A stretch of 64,000 bases of DNA from Siccirubricoccus sp. G192 (GCF_019084075.1 NZ_JAHREN010000001.1:3383501-3447500), one strand, 5' to 3'. Positions 44,933 through 54,759 are shown, numbered from the stretch's first letter. Numbers and translations are program-made. Notes: generated from the letters alone by a model not told the origin.

Positions 44933-45907
44933 ATGCTGAACGCGGCGATCATAGGCATGGGGCGCTGGGGCCAGACCCTGGTGGAGGGCGTGCAAGGGCG
45001 GAACGATGCGGGGCTCCGCTTCGTCGCTGGCAGCACCCGCACGCCCGGGAAGGCGGCGGGCTGGGCGGCAGAGCGGGGCATCCGGCTGCTGCCGGACTAC
45101 CAGGCCGTGCTGGCGGACCCGGCGGTGCAGGCGGTGGTGCTGGCCACGCCGCACAGCCAGCATGCAGAGCAGGTGATCGCGGCCGCCGGGCACGGCAAGC
45201 ATGTCTTCGTCGAGAAGCCCTTCACCCTCAGCAAGGCCAGCGCCGAGGCGGCCGTCGCGGCCTGCCGCAGGGCCGGCGTGGTGCTGGCGCTCGGCCACAA
45301 CCGGCGCTTCCTCCCGGCGGTGATCGAGATGCGGCGGCTGCTGGCCGAGGGCGCGCTCGGCACCGTGCTGCACGCGGAGGGCCAGATGAGCGGCCCCGCC
45401 GCCGCAGCCTGGCGGGAGGGGATGTGGCGGGCGGACCGGGAGGAGAGCCCGCTCGGCGGCATGGGCGGCATGGGCATCCACATGGTGGACATGCTGATCC
45501 ACCTGATGGGCCCGATCGCCGAGGTGACGGTCAGTTCCTTCCCCCGCGTCTCGGCGCATGTCGATGACACCACGGCGATGCTGGCGCGCTTCGCCTCCGG
45601 CGCCACCGGCACCTTTGCCACGCTGTCGCTGGCGCCCCGCTACTGGCGGGTGGCGCTGTTCGGCACCAAGGGCCTGCTGGAGATGCAGGGGCAGGAGCGG
45701 CTGGGCTTCGCGCCGATCGAAGGCGAAGCCTGGACGCGGGATTTCCCGAAGACCGATATCGAACATGCCGAGTTGCAGGCATTCGCCGTGGCCGCCGCCG
45801 GCGGGCCAGCCTATCCGCTGCCGCTGGAGGAGGCGGTCCACGGGGTTTCGGTCTTCGAGACGATGATCGGCGCCGCCGCCTCGGGCAGCCGCTACGCCGT
45901 GCCCTGA
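44933..45907 (+). CDS. Gfo/Idh/MocA family oxidoreductase
   Basis: A 324-residue protein with the N-terminal Rossmann motif AAIIGMGRWGQTLVEGV (GxGxxG), the conserved VVLATPHSQHAE and VEKPF segments, and catalytic His/Asp in GGMGGMGIHMVDMLIHL. These NAD(P)-dependent enzymes act on sugars, inositols or related compounds. It follows the MFS gene by 19 bases; uptake by the MFS and oxidation by this enzyme is a plausible pair. Confidence 0.9.
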   Translation: MLNAAIIGMGRWGQTLVEGVQGRNDAGLRFVAGSTRTPGKAAGWAAERGIRLLPDYQAVLADPAVQAVVLATPHSQHAEQVIAAAGHGKHVFVEKPFTLSKASAEAAVAACRRAGVVLALGHNRRFLPAVIEMRRLLAEGALGTVLHAEGQMSGPAAAAWREGMWRADREESPLGGMGGMGIHMVDMLIHLMGPIAEVTVSSFPRVSAHVDDTTAMLARFASGATGTFATLSLAPRYWRVALFGTKGLLEMQGQERLGFAPIEGEAWTRDFPKTDIEHAELQAFAVAAAGGPAYPLPLEEAVHGVSVFETMIGAAASGSRYAVP

Positions 45908-46034
45908 GGCCGGCTGGGCCAGGATTTCCCCGGCGGGCAGGCTGCCGCGCCCGGCCGAGGACCGCCTGCGCGGTTCCCGTCAGGCCACGCTTGGTCTAGA
46001 AGCGCGGCTTCCTGCAACGGAGGGACCTGGTCCA

Positions 46035-46385
46035 ATGGCGAAGATCACCCGGATGGGCAGCAATGCCATCCTTTCGAATTCGGTCGAGTACCATAACTTC
46101 GTCTTCCTGGCGGGCATGACCGCCGACGACCTGTCCCAGGACATCACCGGGCAGACCCGGCAGGTCCTGGCCAAGATCGATGCGGCGCTGGAGGCCAACG
46201 GCACCGACAAGACCCGGCTGCTGAATGCCCAGATCTGGCTGAAGGACATCCGCGACCGCGACGCCATGAACAAGCTCTGGACGGCCTGGCTGCCAGAGGG
46301 CGGCGCCCCGGCGCGCGCCTGTGTGCAAGCCAATATGGCCGATCCGCGCCATCTGGTTGAAATCATGATCAACGCCTGTCGCTGA
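46035..46385 (+). CDS. RidA/YjgF family protein
   Basis: The 116-residue protein has the chorismate-mutase-like trimer fold: FVFLAGMTADDLSQDITGQT, VLAKIDAALEANGTDKTRLL, AQIWLKDIRDRDAMNKLW and the ending GGAPARACVQANMADPRHLVEI. The Arg of RidA that contacts the enamine is in PARACVQA. Such proteins hydrolyse enamine/imine intermediates or are diverged paralogues; this belongs to the group related to the Rid7/YoaB branch, so the exact role is uncertain. RBS GGAGG is upstream of ATG 46035. Confidence 0.88.
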   Translation: MAKITRMGSNAILSNSVEYHNFVFLAGMTADDLSQDITGQTRQVLAKIDAALEANGTDKTRLLNAQIWLKDIRDRDAMNKLWTAWLPEGGAPARACVQANMADPRHLVEIMINACR

Positions 46386-46405
46386 TTCGGCAGATTTCGA
46401 TCCGT

Positions 46406-46435
46406 CGGCGGCGCTTCCGAAAGGAGGCGCCGCCG
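46406..46435 (+). terminator. 13-base stem with GAAA tetraloop after the RidA-like gene
   Basis: CGGCGGCGCTTCC (46406-46418) pairs with GGAGGCGCCGCCG (46423-46435) across GAAA, with one G-T pair. TTGCATTT follows. This is a very stable hairpin in terminator position for the RidA-like gene. Confidence 0.7.
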
Positions 46436-46590
46436 TTGCATTTCTGCCGCCACACTGTGGCGTGTCTCAGTTCAGAGACTTTCTCTAGGATGATGTTCCG
46501 TTCACGGCGCCGTTAAGACAGCCCCATCCGACAAATCACCCCAGGTTTCGATTTGTTTCGCCAGGCCGGGTTGCCGCTCCGCATCCTCCG

Positions 46591-46652
46591 TTGATAGGCC
46601 AGACCCGGTCGCGGGGCGTCACTGCCTCGCGAGGGGGCTTTCGGCCTATCAA
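46591..46652 (+). promoter_or_regulatory. Structured 5' leader of the CHAP gene
   Basis: A 10-base closing stem TTGATAGGCC (46591-46600) pairs with GGCCTATCAA (46643-46652) and encloses a second hairpin, CGCGGGGC (46610-46617) with GCCTCGCG (46624-46631), loop GTCACT. The leader ends 17 bases before ATG 46669, so folding could affect ribosome access. It does not match a riboswitch class I know. Confidence 0.55.
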
Positions 46653-46668
46653 CCAAAACGGGGGCGGC

Positions 46669-47451
46669 ATGCGGGTTACGGGGGCGATGCTGGCTTGTTG
46701 TGTCCTGTTCGGCGCGGTGGGGGCCGCGTCTGACTCGGCCGCGACGCAGGTGGAACGGCACCGGCAGCGATCCCCGGGCAAATCCGCGGATGAGGCCAGC
46801 CAGGCCGGCCAGCAGCAGGCGATCCTGCACCGACCGGGTGCGGTGGAGAACGGCGAACCGGCACCTGACCGCGCCAGCCTGTATCGCCACAACGCCGTGA
46901 GCATCAGCCGCGGCATTTCCTGCGTGCCCTATGCCCGCATGGTCACCGGCATGGCGATCACCGGCGATGGCTGGCAGTGGTGGCGCAATGCCGCCGGCCT
47001 CTATTCCCGCGGCCAGCGGCCGGAACCCGGCTCGGTCCTCAACTTCCGCTCCTCGGGCGGCATGGCACGCGGCCATGTCGCGGTGGTGAGCCGCGTCCTG
47101 GGCTCCAGGCATGTGCTGATCGACCATGCCAATTGGGCCGGCCCCGGCATCCGCCGCGGCTCGGTGATGCGGAATGTCAGCGTGGTCGATGTCTCGCCGG
47201 AGAATGACTGGACCGCGGTCCGCGTGCAGGTCGGCCATGATCCCGGAACCTTCGGCCGCACCTATCCGACCTACGGCTTCATCTACAACCGGCCCGACGA
47301 TTCCCCCGCCGGCGGCACCGCCTTCGCCGGCCTGCCGCTGCGCCGGAGCATGCGCCTGGAGCAGGTGGCCGAGATGCCGGCGGGCGGGCGGCCGGTCCCC
47401 TTCCCCGAGGAGAGCCCGGCGCGGCAGCGGGCGGCCTCTTCCCGCCGCTGA
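46669..47451 (+). CDS. Secreted CHAP-domain protein (probable cell-wall amidase/endopeptidase)
   Basis: ATG 46669 gives 260 residues with a signal peptide (RVTGAMLACCVLFGAVGAAS). After a Gln/Arg-rich linker the CHAP domain starts at SISRGISCVPYARMVTGM (catalytic Cys), continues GSVLNFRSSGGMARGHVAVVSRVL (His), and has the NWAG / DWTAVRVQ third element. A Pro/Arg-rich tail follows. CHAP enzymes cut peptidoglycan cross-bridges or stem peptides; here it is chromosomal and probably housekeeping. The leader upstream folds into a stem-loop. Confidence 0.87.
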   Translation: MRVTGAMLACCVLFGAVGAASDSAATQVERHRQRSPGKSADEASQAGQQQAILHRPGAVENGEPAPDRASLYRHNAVSISRGISCVPYARMVTGMAITGDGWQWWRNAAGLYSRGQRPEPGSVLNFRSSGGMARGHVAVVSRVLGSRHVLIDHANWAGPGIRRGSVMRNVSVVDVSPENDWTAVRVQVGHDPGTFGRTYPTYGFIYNRPDDSPAGGTAFAGLPLRRSMRLEQVAEMPAGGRPVPFPEESPARQRAASSRR

Positions 47452-47499
47452 ACGGCCCGGCGCCGCGCGGGGCCTGACGGTCCGTTACCCGAGGCGGTG

Positions 47500-48170
47500 C
47501 AAGCAAGCCCGGACGCAACAAGGCCGGGCTCCCGCACATGCCGTGAGTCCCCCCTCTCGATCACCTTCTGCATCCAGATCATCGTCGCCGGCATGGCGAC
47601 GCTGGCTCGCGGAGGTGCCCTGGCCACGGTGCAGGCGCCACGCGGCTACAACAAGGAAGTGGCGATGCTGGCCAGCCTGCAGGAGCAGGCCCGCCTCGCC
47701 GAGCGCATGAATGGCCTGGTCCATGCCACGGTGAGCGAAAGCCACGGCATCCTGGTGCCGGCCGGTGATCCGGCCGCCGCGGAACTGTCCCGAGCGATTG
47801 CCGACTTCCTGCGCTTCCGTGCCGAGCTGGCGCGCGCCGGCGTCGAGCAGGGTGCCGCCGCCGCCGATGCGATGGGCAACAACGAGGCCAGCCGCGCCAA
47901 GCGGCAAGCCGCCCTGAACCAGGCGCTGCTCGCGGTTTCCGCGGCTTCGATGGTGGCCGCCGACAGCGGTGCCGCCGCGGTGCGTGAAAGGGGAGCGGTG
48001 CTGGCGACCACCCTGCCGGCCGCCAACGGCGGCGGCGCGGCGCTCGTGCTGCTCGGCGCCCTCTGGCTGATCCGGTCGCGCATTGCCCGGCCTCTGTCGC
48101 AACCGACCGTGGTGATGACCCGACTGGCCGGGCGGCGCGATTTGCATGCAGCCGGTGACGCGTGGCAGCC
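47500..48170 (+). pseudogene. Truncated chemoreceptor (methyl-accepting protein) remnant
   Basis: Frame 47497 carries SITFCIQIIVAGMATL, a four-helix-bundle-like sensor region (VAMLASLQEQARLAERMNGL, LSRAIADFLRFRAELARAG) and a second membrane helix (AALVLLGALWLIRSRIARPL) leading into the first HAMP residues (RLAGRRDLHAAGD). There it stops resembling the family: the signalling domain is gone and no proper start exists (ATG 47593 is internal). It looks like the N-terminal third of a degraded chemoreceptor gene. Confidence 0.6.
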
Positions 48171-48331
48171 TGCATTGCGCAAGCAGCATGGCAGTTATGT
48201 TGGATGGCATGGTTGGTCCTGGCCCGCAATGTCGAGGGGAGTGACGCAGCGGCAGCCGGCCTGGCCGGCAGCGGCCATCGCCGCATCGCCCACCCGGCTC
48301 CCGGCGGGGCACCTTCCCGGGCCGCGGCGGC

Positions 48332-49319
48332 ATGAGCCTGCCGGTCCTCGAAGTGCGCGATCTGGCCGTGGGAATTCGCCACCGACCGCGGCAGGCTCCG
48401 TGCGGTGGACGGCATCTCCTTCCAGGTGGCGCCCGGGCGCACCCTGGCGATCGTGGGCGAGAGCGGCTGCGGCAAGTCCGTCACGGCTTTGGCGGTGATG
48501 GGGCTGCTGCCGCCGGAGGTGCGGCTCTCCGGCTCGATCCACCTGCTCGGGCGGGAGATGTCGACGCTGACGCCGGAGGAATGGCGCGGCCGCCGCGGGC
48601 GCGACCTGGCGATGGTCTTCCAGGAGCCGATGACCAGCCTGAACCCCGCCTTCACCGCCGGCGAGCAGGTGGCGGAGGCGCTGCGCCTGCATGAGGGCCT
48701 CGACCATGCCCGCGCCGCCGCGCGCGCGGTGGAGATGCTGGACCGCGTCCGCATCCCCGAAGCCGCGCGCCGCGCCCGGCAATATCCGCACCAGCTTTCC
48801 GGCGGCATGCGGCAGCGGGTGATGATCGCCATGGCGCTCGCCTGCAAGCCGCGGCTGCTGATTGCCGATGAGCCCACAACCGCGCTCGATGTCACCGTGC
48901 AGGCGCAGATCCTGGGGCTGCTGGACGAGATGAAGCGGGAGACGGGGACGGCGGTGGTGCTCATCACCCACGATCTCGGCGTGGTCGCCGACCATGCCGA
49001 TGCGGTGGTGGTGATGTATGCCGGCAGGGTGGCGGAACGGGCGCCCGCCGCCGCGCTCTTTGCCCGGCCGGAGCATCCCTATACCGTCGGGCTGCTCGGC
49101 GCCGCGCCGCGGCTGGAGGGCGGCGCGCAACGGCTGGCCAGCATCGAGGGCACGGTGCCGGACCTGCTGCACCCGCCCCCGGGCTGCCGCTTCGCACCCC
49201 GCTGCCCCTTCCGCATCGCCGCCTGCGAAACCCAGCCGCCGTTGGCGGAGCTTGCCCCCGGCCATGCCGCCGCCTGCTGGCGGGCGCCGCTGGATGGCGT
49301 GCTGGAGGCGGCGGCATGA
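48332..49319 (+). CDS. Peptide-type ABC transporter ATP-binding protein, DppD-like (one-base frameshift)
   Basis: ATG 48332 opens MSLPVLEVRDLAV; the remainder FATDRGRLRAVDGISFQ is one frame over. Deleting one G from GGG 48370-48372 gives a continuous protein of about 328 residues. Walker A is GESGCGKS, signature LSGGMRQR, Walker B LLIADEPTTALD, and the C-terminal oligopeptide-type segment has CRFAPRCPFRIAAC with four Cys. It powers a dipeptide/oligopeptide/nickel-type importer. Overlaps the DppF-like gene by 4 bases. Confidence 0.88.
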
Positions 49320-50390
49320 CCGCGTCGCTGCTGGAATTGCGCGATGTCGTGAAGCATTTCCCGGTGCGGGATGCGCTCGGCCGGCGCCGCGGCGCGGTGC
49401 GGGCGGTGGACGGAGTTTCGCTCGCGGTGCCGCAGGGCTCGGTGCTGGCGATCGTGGGCGAGAGCGGCTGCGGCAAGTCCACCCTGGGCCGCCTGGCGCT
49501 GCGCCTGATCGAGCCCGATGCCGGCAGCGTGCATTTCGCCGGCGAGGATCTCGGCGCCCTCTCCGCCGCCGCGCTTCGCGCCCGCCGCCGGGACATGCAA
49601 CTGATCTTCCAGGACCCCTTCGCCAGCCTCGACCCGCGCATGACCGTGGAGCAGGCGGTGGCGGAGCCGCTGCGCCTGCACGGCATCGTGCCGCGCGCGC
49701 AGGAACGGGGCCGGGTGGCGGCCCTGCTGGAACGGGTCGGGCTGCGGCCGGAGGCGGCGCGGCGCTGGCCGCATGAGTTCAGCGGCGGGCAGCGCCAGCG
49801 CATCGCCATCGCCCGGGCGCTGGCCAGCGAACCGCGCCTTATCATCGGCGACGAGCCGGTGAGCGCGCTGGATGTCTCGGTGCAGGCGCAGGTGGTGAAC
49901 CTGCTGGCCGACCTGATCCGCGACCTCGGCCTGACCTTCGTGCTGATCAGCCATGACCTCGGCGTGGTGCGCCATATCGCCGACCGGGTGGCGGTGATGT
50001 ATCTCGGCCGCATCGTCGAGGATGGGCCGGCGGCCGCGGTCTTCGGCAGGCCGCGGCATCCCTATACCCGCGCGCTGCTCGCCGCCGTGCCCGGCACCGG
50101 CGCCAAGGCGCCGCCGCTGGAAGGCGATGTGCCGAGTCCGATCGCGCCGCCCCCCCGGCTGCCGCTTCCACACCCGCTGCCCCTATGCCGAAGCGATCTG
50201 CCGGGAGCAGGTGCCGGAGCTGCTGGGCAGCACGCATCTCGCCGCCTGCCACCTGCAGGACCGCCTGCCGCCACCGGCAACATTGCGCGAGCATGACCCC
50301 GGCGGGCTGCGGCTCCGCCGCCTGCAAGCCTATTTCGGCACGCCTCATGTGCCCGACCCGCAACACGAACCGACCGGAGCCTCCGCATGA
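49316..50390 (+). CDS. Peptide-type ABC transporter ATP-binding protein, DppF-like (one-base frameshift)
   Basis: Frame one has Walker A GESGCGKST, Walker B LIIGDEPVSALDVS and HDLGVVRHIADRVAVMY to PSPIAPP; the C-terminal Cys-rich end (CRFHTRCPYAEAICREQVPE) lies one frame over. Removing one C from the C7 run 50150-50156 rejoins about 357 residues. It pairs with the DppD-like ATPase. The 3' end overlaps the start of the binding-protein gene by 4 bases. Confidence 0.88.
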
Positions 50391-51894
50391 TCCGCAAGAC
50401 CGTGTTCGCCGCGCTGCTCGCCGCCTGCGCCATCGGCGCCTCGGCCCAGGCGCAGCACCTCCGCCTGGCGCTGCGGGAAGACCCGGACATCCTGGACCCG
50501 ACCCTGTCGCGCACCTATGTCGGCCGCATCGTCTATGCCGCGATCTGCGACAAGCTCTTCGACATCAACGAGAAGCTGGAGATCGTGCCGCAGCTTGCCA
50601 CGGCGCATCGCTGGGAAGACCCGAAGACGCTGCTCATCACGCTGCGCGACGGCGTGCGCTTCCATGACGGCGAGGTGATGGATGCGGAGGCGGTGCGCTA
50701 TTCGCTCAACCGCCACCTCACCCTGCCGGGCAGCTTCCGCCGCAGCGAGATGGGCGATGTGCAGGCGGTGGAGGTGGTGGACCCCCGTACCGTCCGCATC
50801 CGGCTGAAGGGCCCCTCCGGCGCCTTCCTGGCGGCGCTGACCGACCGCGCCGGGATGATCCTGAGCCCCAAGGCGGCCGAGGCCGCGGGCCGCAACTTCG
50901 GCACCCATCCGGTCTGCGCCGGCCCCTTCCGCTTCGTCGAGCGGGTGGCGCAGGAGCGCATCGTGGTGGAACGCTTCCCGGACTACTGGGATGCCGGCCG
51001 GGTGCATCTGAACCGCGTGACCTACCTGCCGATTCCCGACAACACGGTGCGGCTCGCCAACCTGCAATCCGGCGCGGTGGAATTCGCCGAGCGCATGGAA
51101 CCCGACGACATGCAGGCCATCCAGGGCAACCGCAACCTCCGCGTGGTGGCCGTGGATGAGCTTGGCTACCAGGGCATCACCATCAACATCAACAATGGCC
51201 CGCGCGCCGATACGCCCTTCGGCCGCGATGCCCGGGTGCGCGCCGCCTTCGAACTGGCGATCGACCGCGCCGCGATCAACCAGGTGGTCTATGAGGGCAA
51301 ATACACGCCGACGCGCCAGCCCATCCCGCCTGCCAGCCCCTACCATGCCCGCGACTTCCAGCCGGAGCCGCGCGATGTGGCGCGCGCCCGTGCCCTGCTC
51401 CGCGAGGCCGGCGTCACCACGCCGCTCACCGTGGAAATGACGGTGCCGAACAACCCCGATCTCCGCCAGGTGGGCGAGGTGATCCAGGCCATGGTGCAGG
51501 AGGCCGGCTTCGATCTGCGCCTGCGCGCCACCGAGTCGCCTCCTCCCTCCAGGCGGCGACCCGGGGGGAATTCGAGACCTTCCTGGTCGGCTGGTCCGGC
51601 CGCACCGACCCGGACGGCAATATCTACAGCTTCACCCGCACCGGCGGCGCGCAGAATGACGGCCGCTATTCCAATCCCGAGGTGGACCGCCTGCTCGACG
51701 CCGCGCGGGCGGAAACCGATTTCGAGAAGCGCCGCGACCTCTATGAGCAGGCGATGCGCCTTGCCTTCGGCCAGGACCACGCGCGGATCTATCTCTGGCA
51801 CCGGAAGAACATCATGGGGCATGTGGCGCGGCTCAGCGGCTACCGGCCGGTGCCGGACGGGCTGATCCGGCTCCAGGACATGCGGCTGCAATAA
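50387..51894 (+). CDS. Peptide-type ABC transporter substrate-binding protein, SBP family 5 (one-base frameshift)
   Basis: A signal peptide (MIRKTVFAALLAACAIGASA) precedes LRLALREDPDILDPTLSRTYVG, the opening of DppA/OppA-type receptors; LRDGVRFHDGEVMDAEAVRYSL follows. Near 51536 one T appears missing (RATEF reads RATES), after which the other frame continues GEFETFLVGWSGRTDPDGN to the end. Corrected length is about 502 residues. Ligand unknown; di/oligopeptides, glutathione or opines are all family options. Confidence 0.88.
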
Positions 51895-52841
51895 TGGCGA
51901 TCTGGCTGCTGCGGCGGCTCGGGCAGATCCTGCCCACGCTGCTCATTCTCTCGGTGCTGATCTTCGGCCTGCAGCAGCTCATGCCGGGCGACCCGGCGCT
52001 GATCCTGGCCGGCGAGGAGCGCGGCGACCCGGAGGTGCTGGCGCAGATCCGGGCGGAACTCTTCCTCGACCGGCCGCTCTGGCAGCAATACCTGCGCTGG
52101 ATCTCGCATGTGGTGCAGGGCGATTTCGGCTTCTCCTGGCGCATCCGCATGCCGGTCTCGGAACTGATCCTGCAGAAGCTGCCCGTCACCTTCCAGCTTG
52201 CCAGCATGAGCTTCGTCATCGCGGTGCTGATCGGCGTGCCGGCCGGCGTCATTTCCGCCATGCGGCGGGACCGGCCGGTGGACTGGGCGGCCAATGCGGT
52301 GGCGCTGTTTGGCATCTCGATGCCGAATTTCTGGCTCGGGATCATGATGATCCTGCTGTTCAGCGTGCAACTCGGCTGGCTGCCGCCCTCCGGCTACGTG
52401 CCGCTGACCGAGGACCCCGTGCAGTCGCTGGCCACCACCATCATGCCCGCCTTCGTGCTCGGCAGCGGCATCGCCGGCGTGCTGATGCGCCACACCAGGG
52501 CGGCGATGCTGACGGCGCTCAGCCAGGACTACGTCCGCACGGCCCGCGCCAAGGGGCTGCCGGAACGGGTGGTGGTGACGAAGCATGCGCTGCGCAATGC
52601 GCTGATCCCGGTGGTGACGCTCGGCACCATCGGATTCGGCCGGCTGCTGGCCGGCGCGGTGCTGACCGAGCAGATCTTCACCATCCCCGGCTTCGGCAAG
52701 CTGATCGTGGATGCGGTGTTCAACCGCGACTACCCGGTGGTGCAGGGCGTGGTGCTGGCGACGGCGCTCATCTTCGTCTCCCTCTCCCTGGTGGCCGATA
52801 TGCTCTACATGGCGATCAACCCGAGGCTGCGCCAGGCATGA
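51894..52841 (+). CDS. Peptide-type ABC transporter permease, DppB-like
   Basis: The 315-residue protein has six membrane spans with the DppB hallmarks: LRRLGQILPTLLILSVLIF, MPGDPA near residue 30, and the EAA-type ATPase-contact loop YVRTARAKGLPERVVVTKHA. It ends with GVVLATALIFVSLSLVADM. It overlaps the preceding stop by 1 base and the next start by 4 bases, so the five ABC genes form one tight operon. Confidence 0.93.
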   Translation: MAIWLLRRLGQILPTLLILSVLIFGLQQLMPGDPALILAGEERGDPEVLAQIRAELFLDRPLWQQYLRWISHVVQGDFGFSWRIRMPVSELILQKLPVTFQLASMSFVIAVLIGVPAGVISAMRRDRPVDWAANAVALFGISMPNFWLGIMMILLFSVQLGWLPPSGYVPLTEDPVQSLATTIMPAFVLGSGIAGVLMRHTRAAMLTALSQDYVRTARAKGLPERVVVTKHALRNALIPVVTLGTIGFGRLLAGAVLTEQIFTIPGFGKLIVDAVFNRDYPVVQGVVLATALIFVSLSLVADMLYMAINPRLRQA

Positions 52842-53719
52842 GCAGCACCGCGGCCGCCCTCCCCGTCGCGCGCGGCCAAAGCCCCGCCCGCCGCGCGCTG
52901 CGCCGCTTCCTGCGGCACCGGCTGGCGGTCTTCGGCCTGGCGGTGGTGGTGCTCTTCGTGCTGGTGGCGGCGCTGGCGCCCTTCGTCGCGCCGGCCGACC
53001 CGGTGCAGACCTCCTGGACCGCCATCCGCCGTGCGCCCTCGGCCGCGCATTGGTTCGGCACGGATGAGAACGGGCGGGACGTGCTCTCCCGCGTCATCTG
53101 GGGCGCGCGGGCCTCGCTGCTGGCCGGCGTCATCTCCGTGCTGGTGGCGCTGCTGATCGGCGTGCCGGTCGGGCTGCTGGCGGGGCTGACCGGGGGGTGG
53201 ACGGATACCGTCATCTCCCGCATTGCCGATGCGATGCTCTCCGTGCCCTTCCTGATCCTGGCGATCGCGCTGGCCGCCTTCCTCGGCCCGGCGCTGGAGA
53301 ACGCGATGCTCGCCATCGCCATCACCGCCAGCCCCATCTTCGTGCGCCTCTCGCGCGGCATGGCGCTGGATGCGCGGGCGACGGACTGGGTGGAGGCGGC
53401 GCGGGCGCTCGGCAATCCGCCCTGGCGGCTCGGCCTGCTGCATGTGCTGCCGAACATCGTCCCACCGCTGCTGGTGCAGGCGACCCTCGCCATCGCCGAG
53501 GCCATCATCGCCGAGGCGTCGCTGAGCTTCCTGGGTCTCGGCCAGCAGCCGCCCGCCCCCTCCTGGGGCTCCATGCTGAACAGCGCGCAGCGCTTCCTGA
53601 CCCAGGCGCCCTGGCTGGCGGTTTTTCCGGGCCTTGCGATCTTCCTGGTGGTGCTGGCCTTCAACCTGGTGGGTGACGGGCTGCGGGATGCGCTCGATCC
53701 GCGAAGCGAGCGGCGCTGA
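52838..53719 (+). CDS. Peptide-type ABC transporter permease, DppC-like
   Basis: A 293-residue inner-membrane permease: N-terminal span FGLAVVVLFVLVAALAPFVA, the conserved HWFGTDENGRDVLSRVIWGA, the EAA loop DWVEAARALGNPPWRLGLLH and ASLSFLGLGQQPPAPSWG. It heterodimerises with the DppB-like protein. Last gene of the operon; a palindromic repeat with an expanded loop follows 5 bases after its stop. Confidence 0.93.
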   Translation: MSSTAAALPVARGQSPARRALRRFLRHRLAVFGLAVVVLFVLVAALAPFVAPADPVQTSWTAIRRAPSAAHWFGTDENGRDVLSRVIWGARASLLAGVISVLVALLIGVPVGLLAGLTGGWTDTVISRIADAMLSVPFLILAIALAAFLGPALENAMLAIAITASPIFVRLSRGMALDARATDWVEAARALGNPPWRLGLLHVLPNIVPPLLVQATLAIAEAIIAEASLSFLGLGQQPPAPSWGSMLNSAQRFLTQAPWLAVFPGLAIFLVVLAFNLVGDGLRDALDPRSERR

Positions 53720-53723
53720 GGCA

Positions 53724-53805
53724 GCCCGATGACCGCAGGGCCGCATGGCCGCATGGCCGCATGGCCGCATGGCCCGGAGGTCTGAATCGGGCCGAAGATG
53801 CAAGG
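53724..53805 (+). repeat. Family C palindromic repeat with a fourfold loop expansion
   Basis: GCCCGATGACCGCAGGG is followed by CCGCATGG repeated four times (53741-53772), then CCCGGAGGTCTGAATCGGGC and CGAAGATGCAAGGC. The other copies have CCGCATGG once. The expansion lies in the hairpin tip. Confidence 0.85.
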
Positions 53806-53817
53806 CCGGCCGGCGCC

Positions 53818-54759
53818 CTACCCCGCCTGCCCCCGCTTATGCGCCACCAGCGCCATCAGCCGCCGGTCGCGCCAGGCGCTGCGCTCCTCGATGCGCTCCA
53901 GCGGCAGCGCCGCGCGGCGTTCCGCGGCCACCCGGCCGACCGTCGGCGCATCATAGTCATAGGGCGCCTGCTCCTCGGTGATGCCGCCCATCAGCGGGCC
54001 GAAGCGTTCGGCATAATCCGCGACGCCGCCGGGGGCATTGAGGTCGATGGTCTCGAAGGGCCCCATGAAGGACCAGCGGAGGCCGAGGCCGTCCTTCACG
54101 CAGGCATCCACATCCTCGACGCTCATCACTCCGTCGCGCACCAGCCGGAAGGCCTCGGCCACCAGCGCCGCCTGCAACCGGTTCAGCACGAAGCCGCGCG
54201 TCTCCTTCAGCGCCGTCACCGGCACCTGCCCCACCCGCCGCATCAGCGCCCGGGTCCGTTCCACCACGGCGGGATCGGTCCAGGGCGCGCCGACCAGTTC
54301 CACCAGCGGCACCAGATAGGGCGGGTTCACGGGATGGGCGACCAGGCAGCGGCCGCGCCCGGCAAGATTCCCGGTGAAGTCGCTGGCCGGGATGCCGCTG
54401 GTGGAGGAGGCCAGCACCACCCCGGGCGGGCAGAGCCGGTCGAGTTCGGCGAAGAGATCGCGCTTGGGCTCCAGCCGCTCCGGCCCGTTCTCCTGCACAT
54501 GAGTGGCGCCGGCGACGCAGTCCGCCAGGGTGGCGGCGGGGGTGATGCGCGCGGCGATTACTTCCGGTGCCTCGCGCACCAGCCCGGCGGCCTGGAGGTC
54601 GGCTAGGCTTTCGGCGATCCGGCCCATCGCCGCCTCCGCCACGCCCGGCATCTTGTCCCAGAGCGAGACCGTAAGCCCCGCCCGGGCGAAGACCATGGCC
54701 CAGGCCCGGCCGATCAGCCCCGCCCCCACCACCGCGATGCGTTCCCCTGCCTGGCTCAT
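53818..54759 (-). CDS. 3-hydroxyacyl-CoA dehydrogenase family protein (lambda-crystallin/L-gulonate or carnitine dehydrogenase-like)
   Basis: ATG 54759 (RBS GGGAAGG) gives 313 residues. N-terminal NAD motif IAVVGAGLIGRAWAMVFARAG, then LASSTSGIPASDFTGNL, the catalytic His in AHPVNPPYLVPLVELV and the C-terminal helical domain GFVLNRLQAALVAEAFRLV. Chain length and motif pattern match single-domain short dehydrogenases of the lambda-crystallin group rather than the multifunctional beta-oxidation enzyme. The substrate is a 3-hydroxy acid, not resolved further. Confidence 0.88.
   Translation of the reverse strand: MSQAGERIAVVGAGLIGRAWAMVFARAGLTVSLWDKMPGVAEAAMGRIAESLADLQAAGLVREAPEVIAARITPAATLADCVAGATHVQENGPERLEPKRDLFAELDRLCPPGVVLASSTSGIPASDFTGNLAGRGRCLVAHPVNPPYLVPLVELVGAPWTDPAVVERTRALMRRVGQVPVTALKETRGFVLNRLQAALVAEAFRLVRDGVMSVEDVDACVKDGLGLRWSFMGPFETIDLNAPGGVADYAERFGPLMGGITEEQAPYDYDAPTVGRVAAERRAALPLERIEERSAWRDRRLMALVAHKRGQAG

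Noticed and set aside
53724..53805. An attachment site or integron-type recombination site
   Set aside because: No integrase gene nearby, and the same hairpin occurs at several unrelated places, which fits an interspersed repeat instead.
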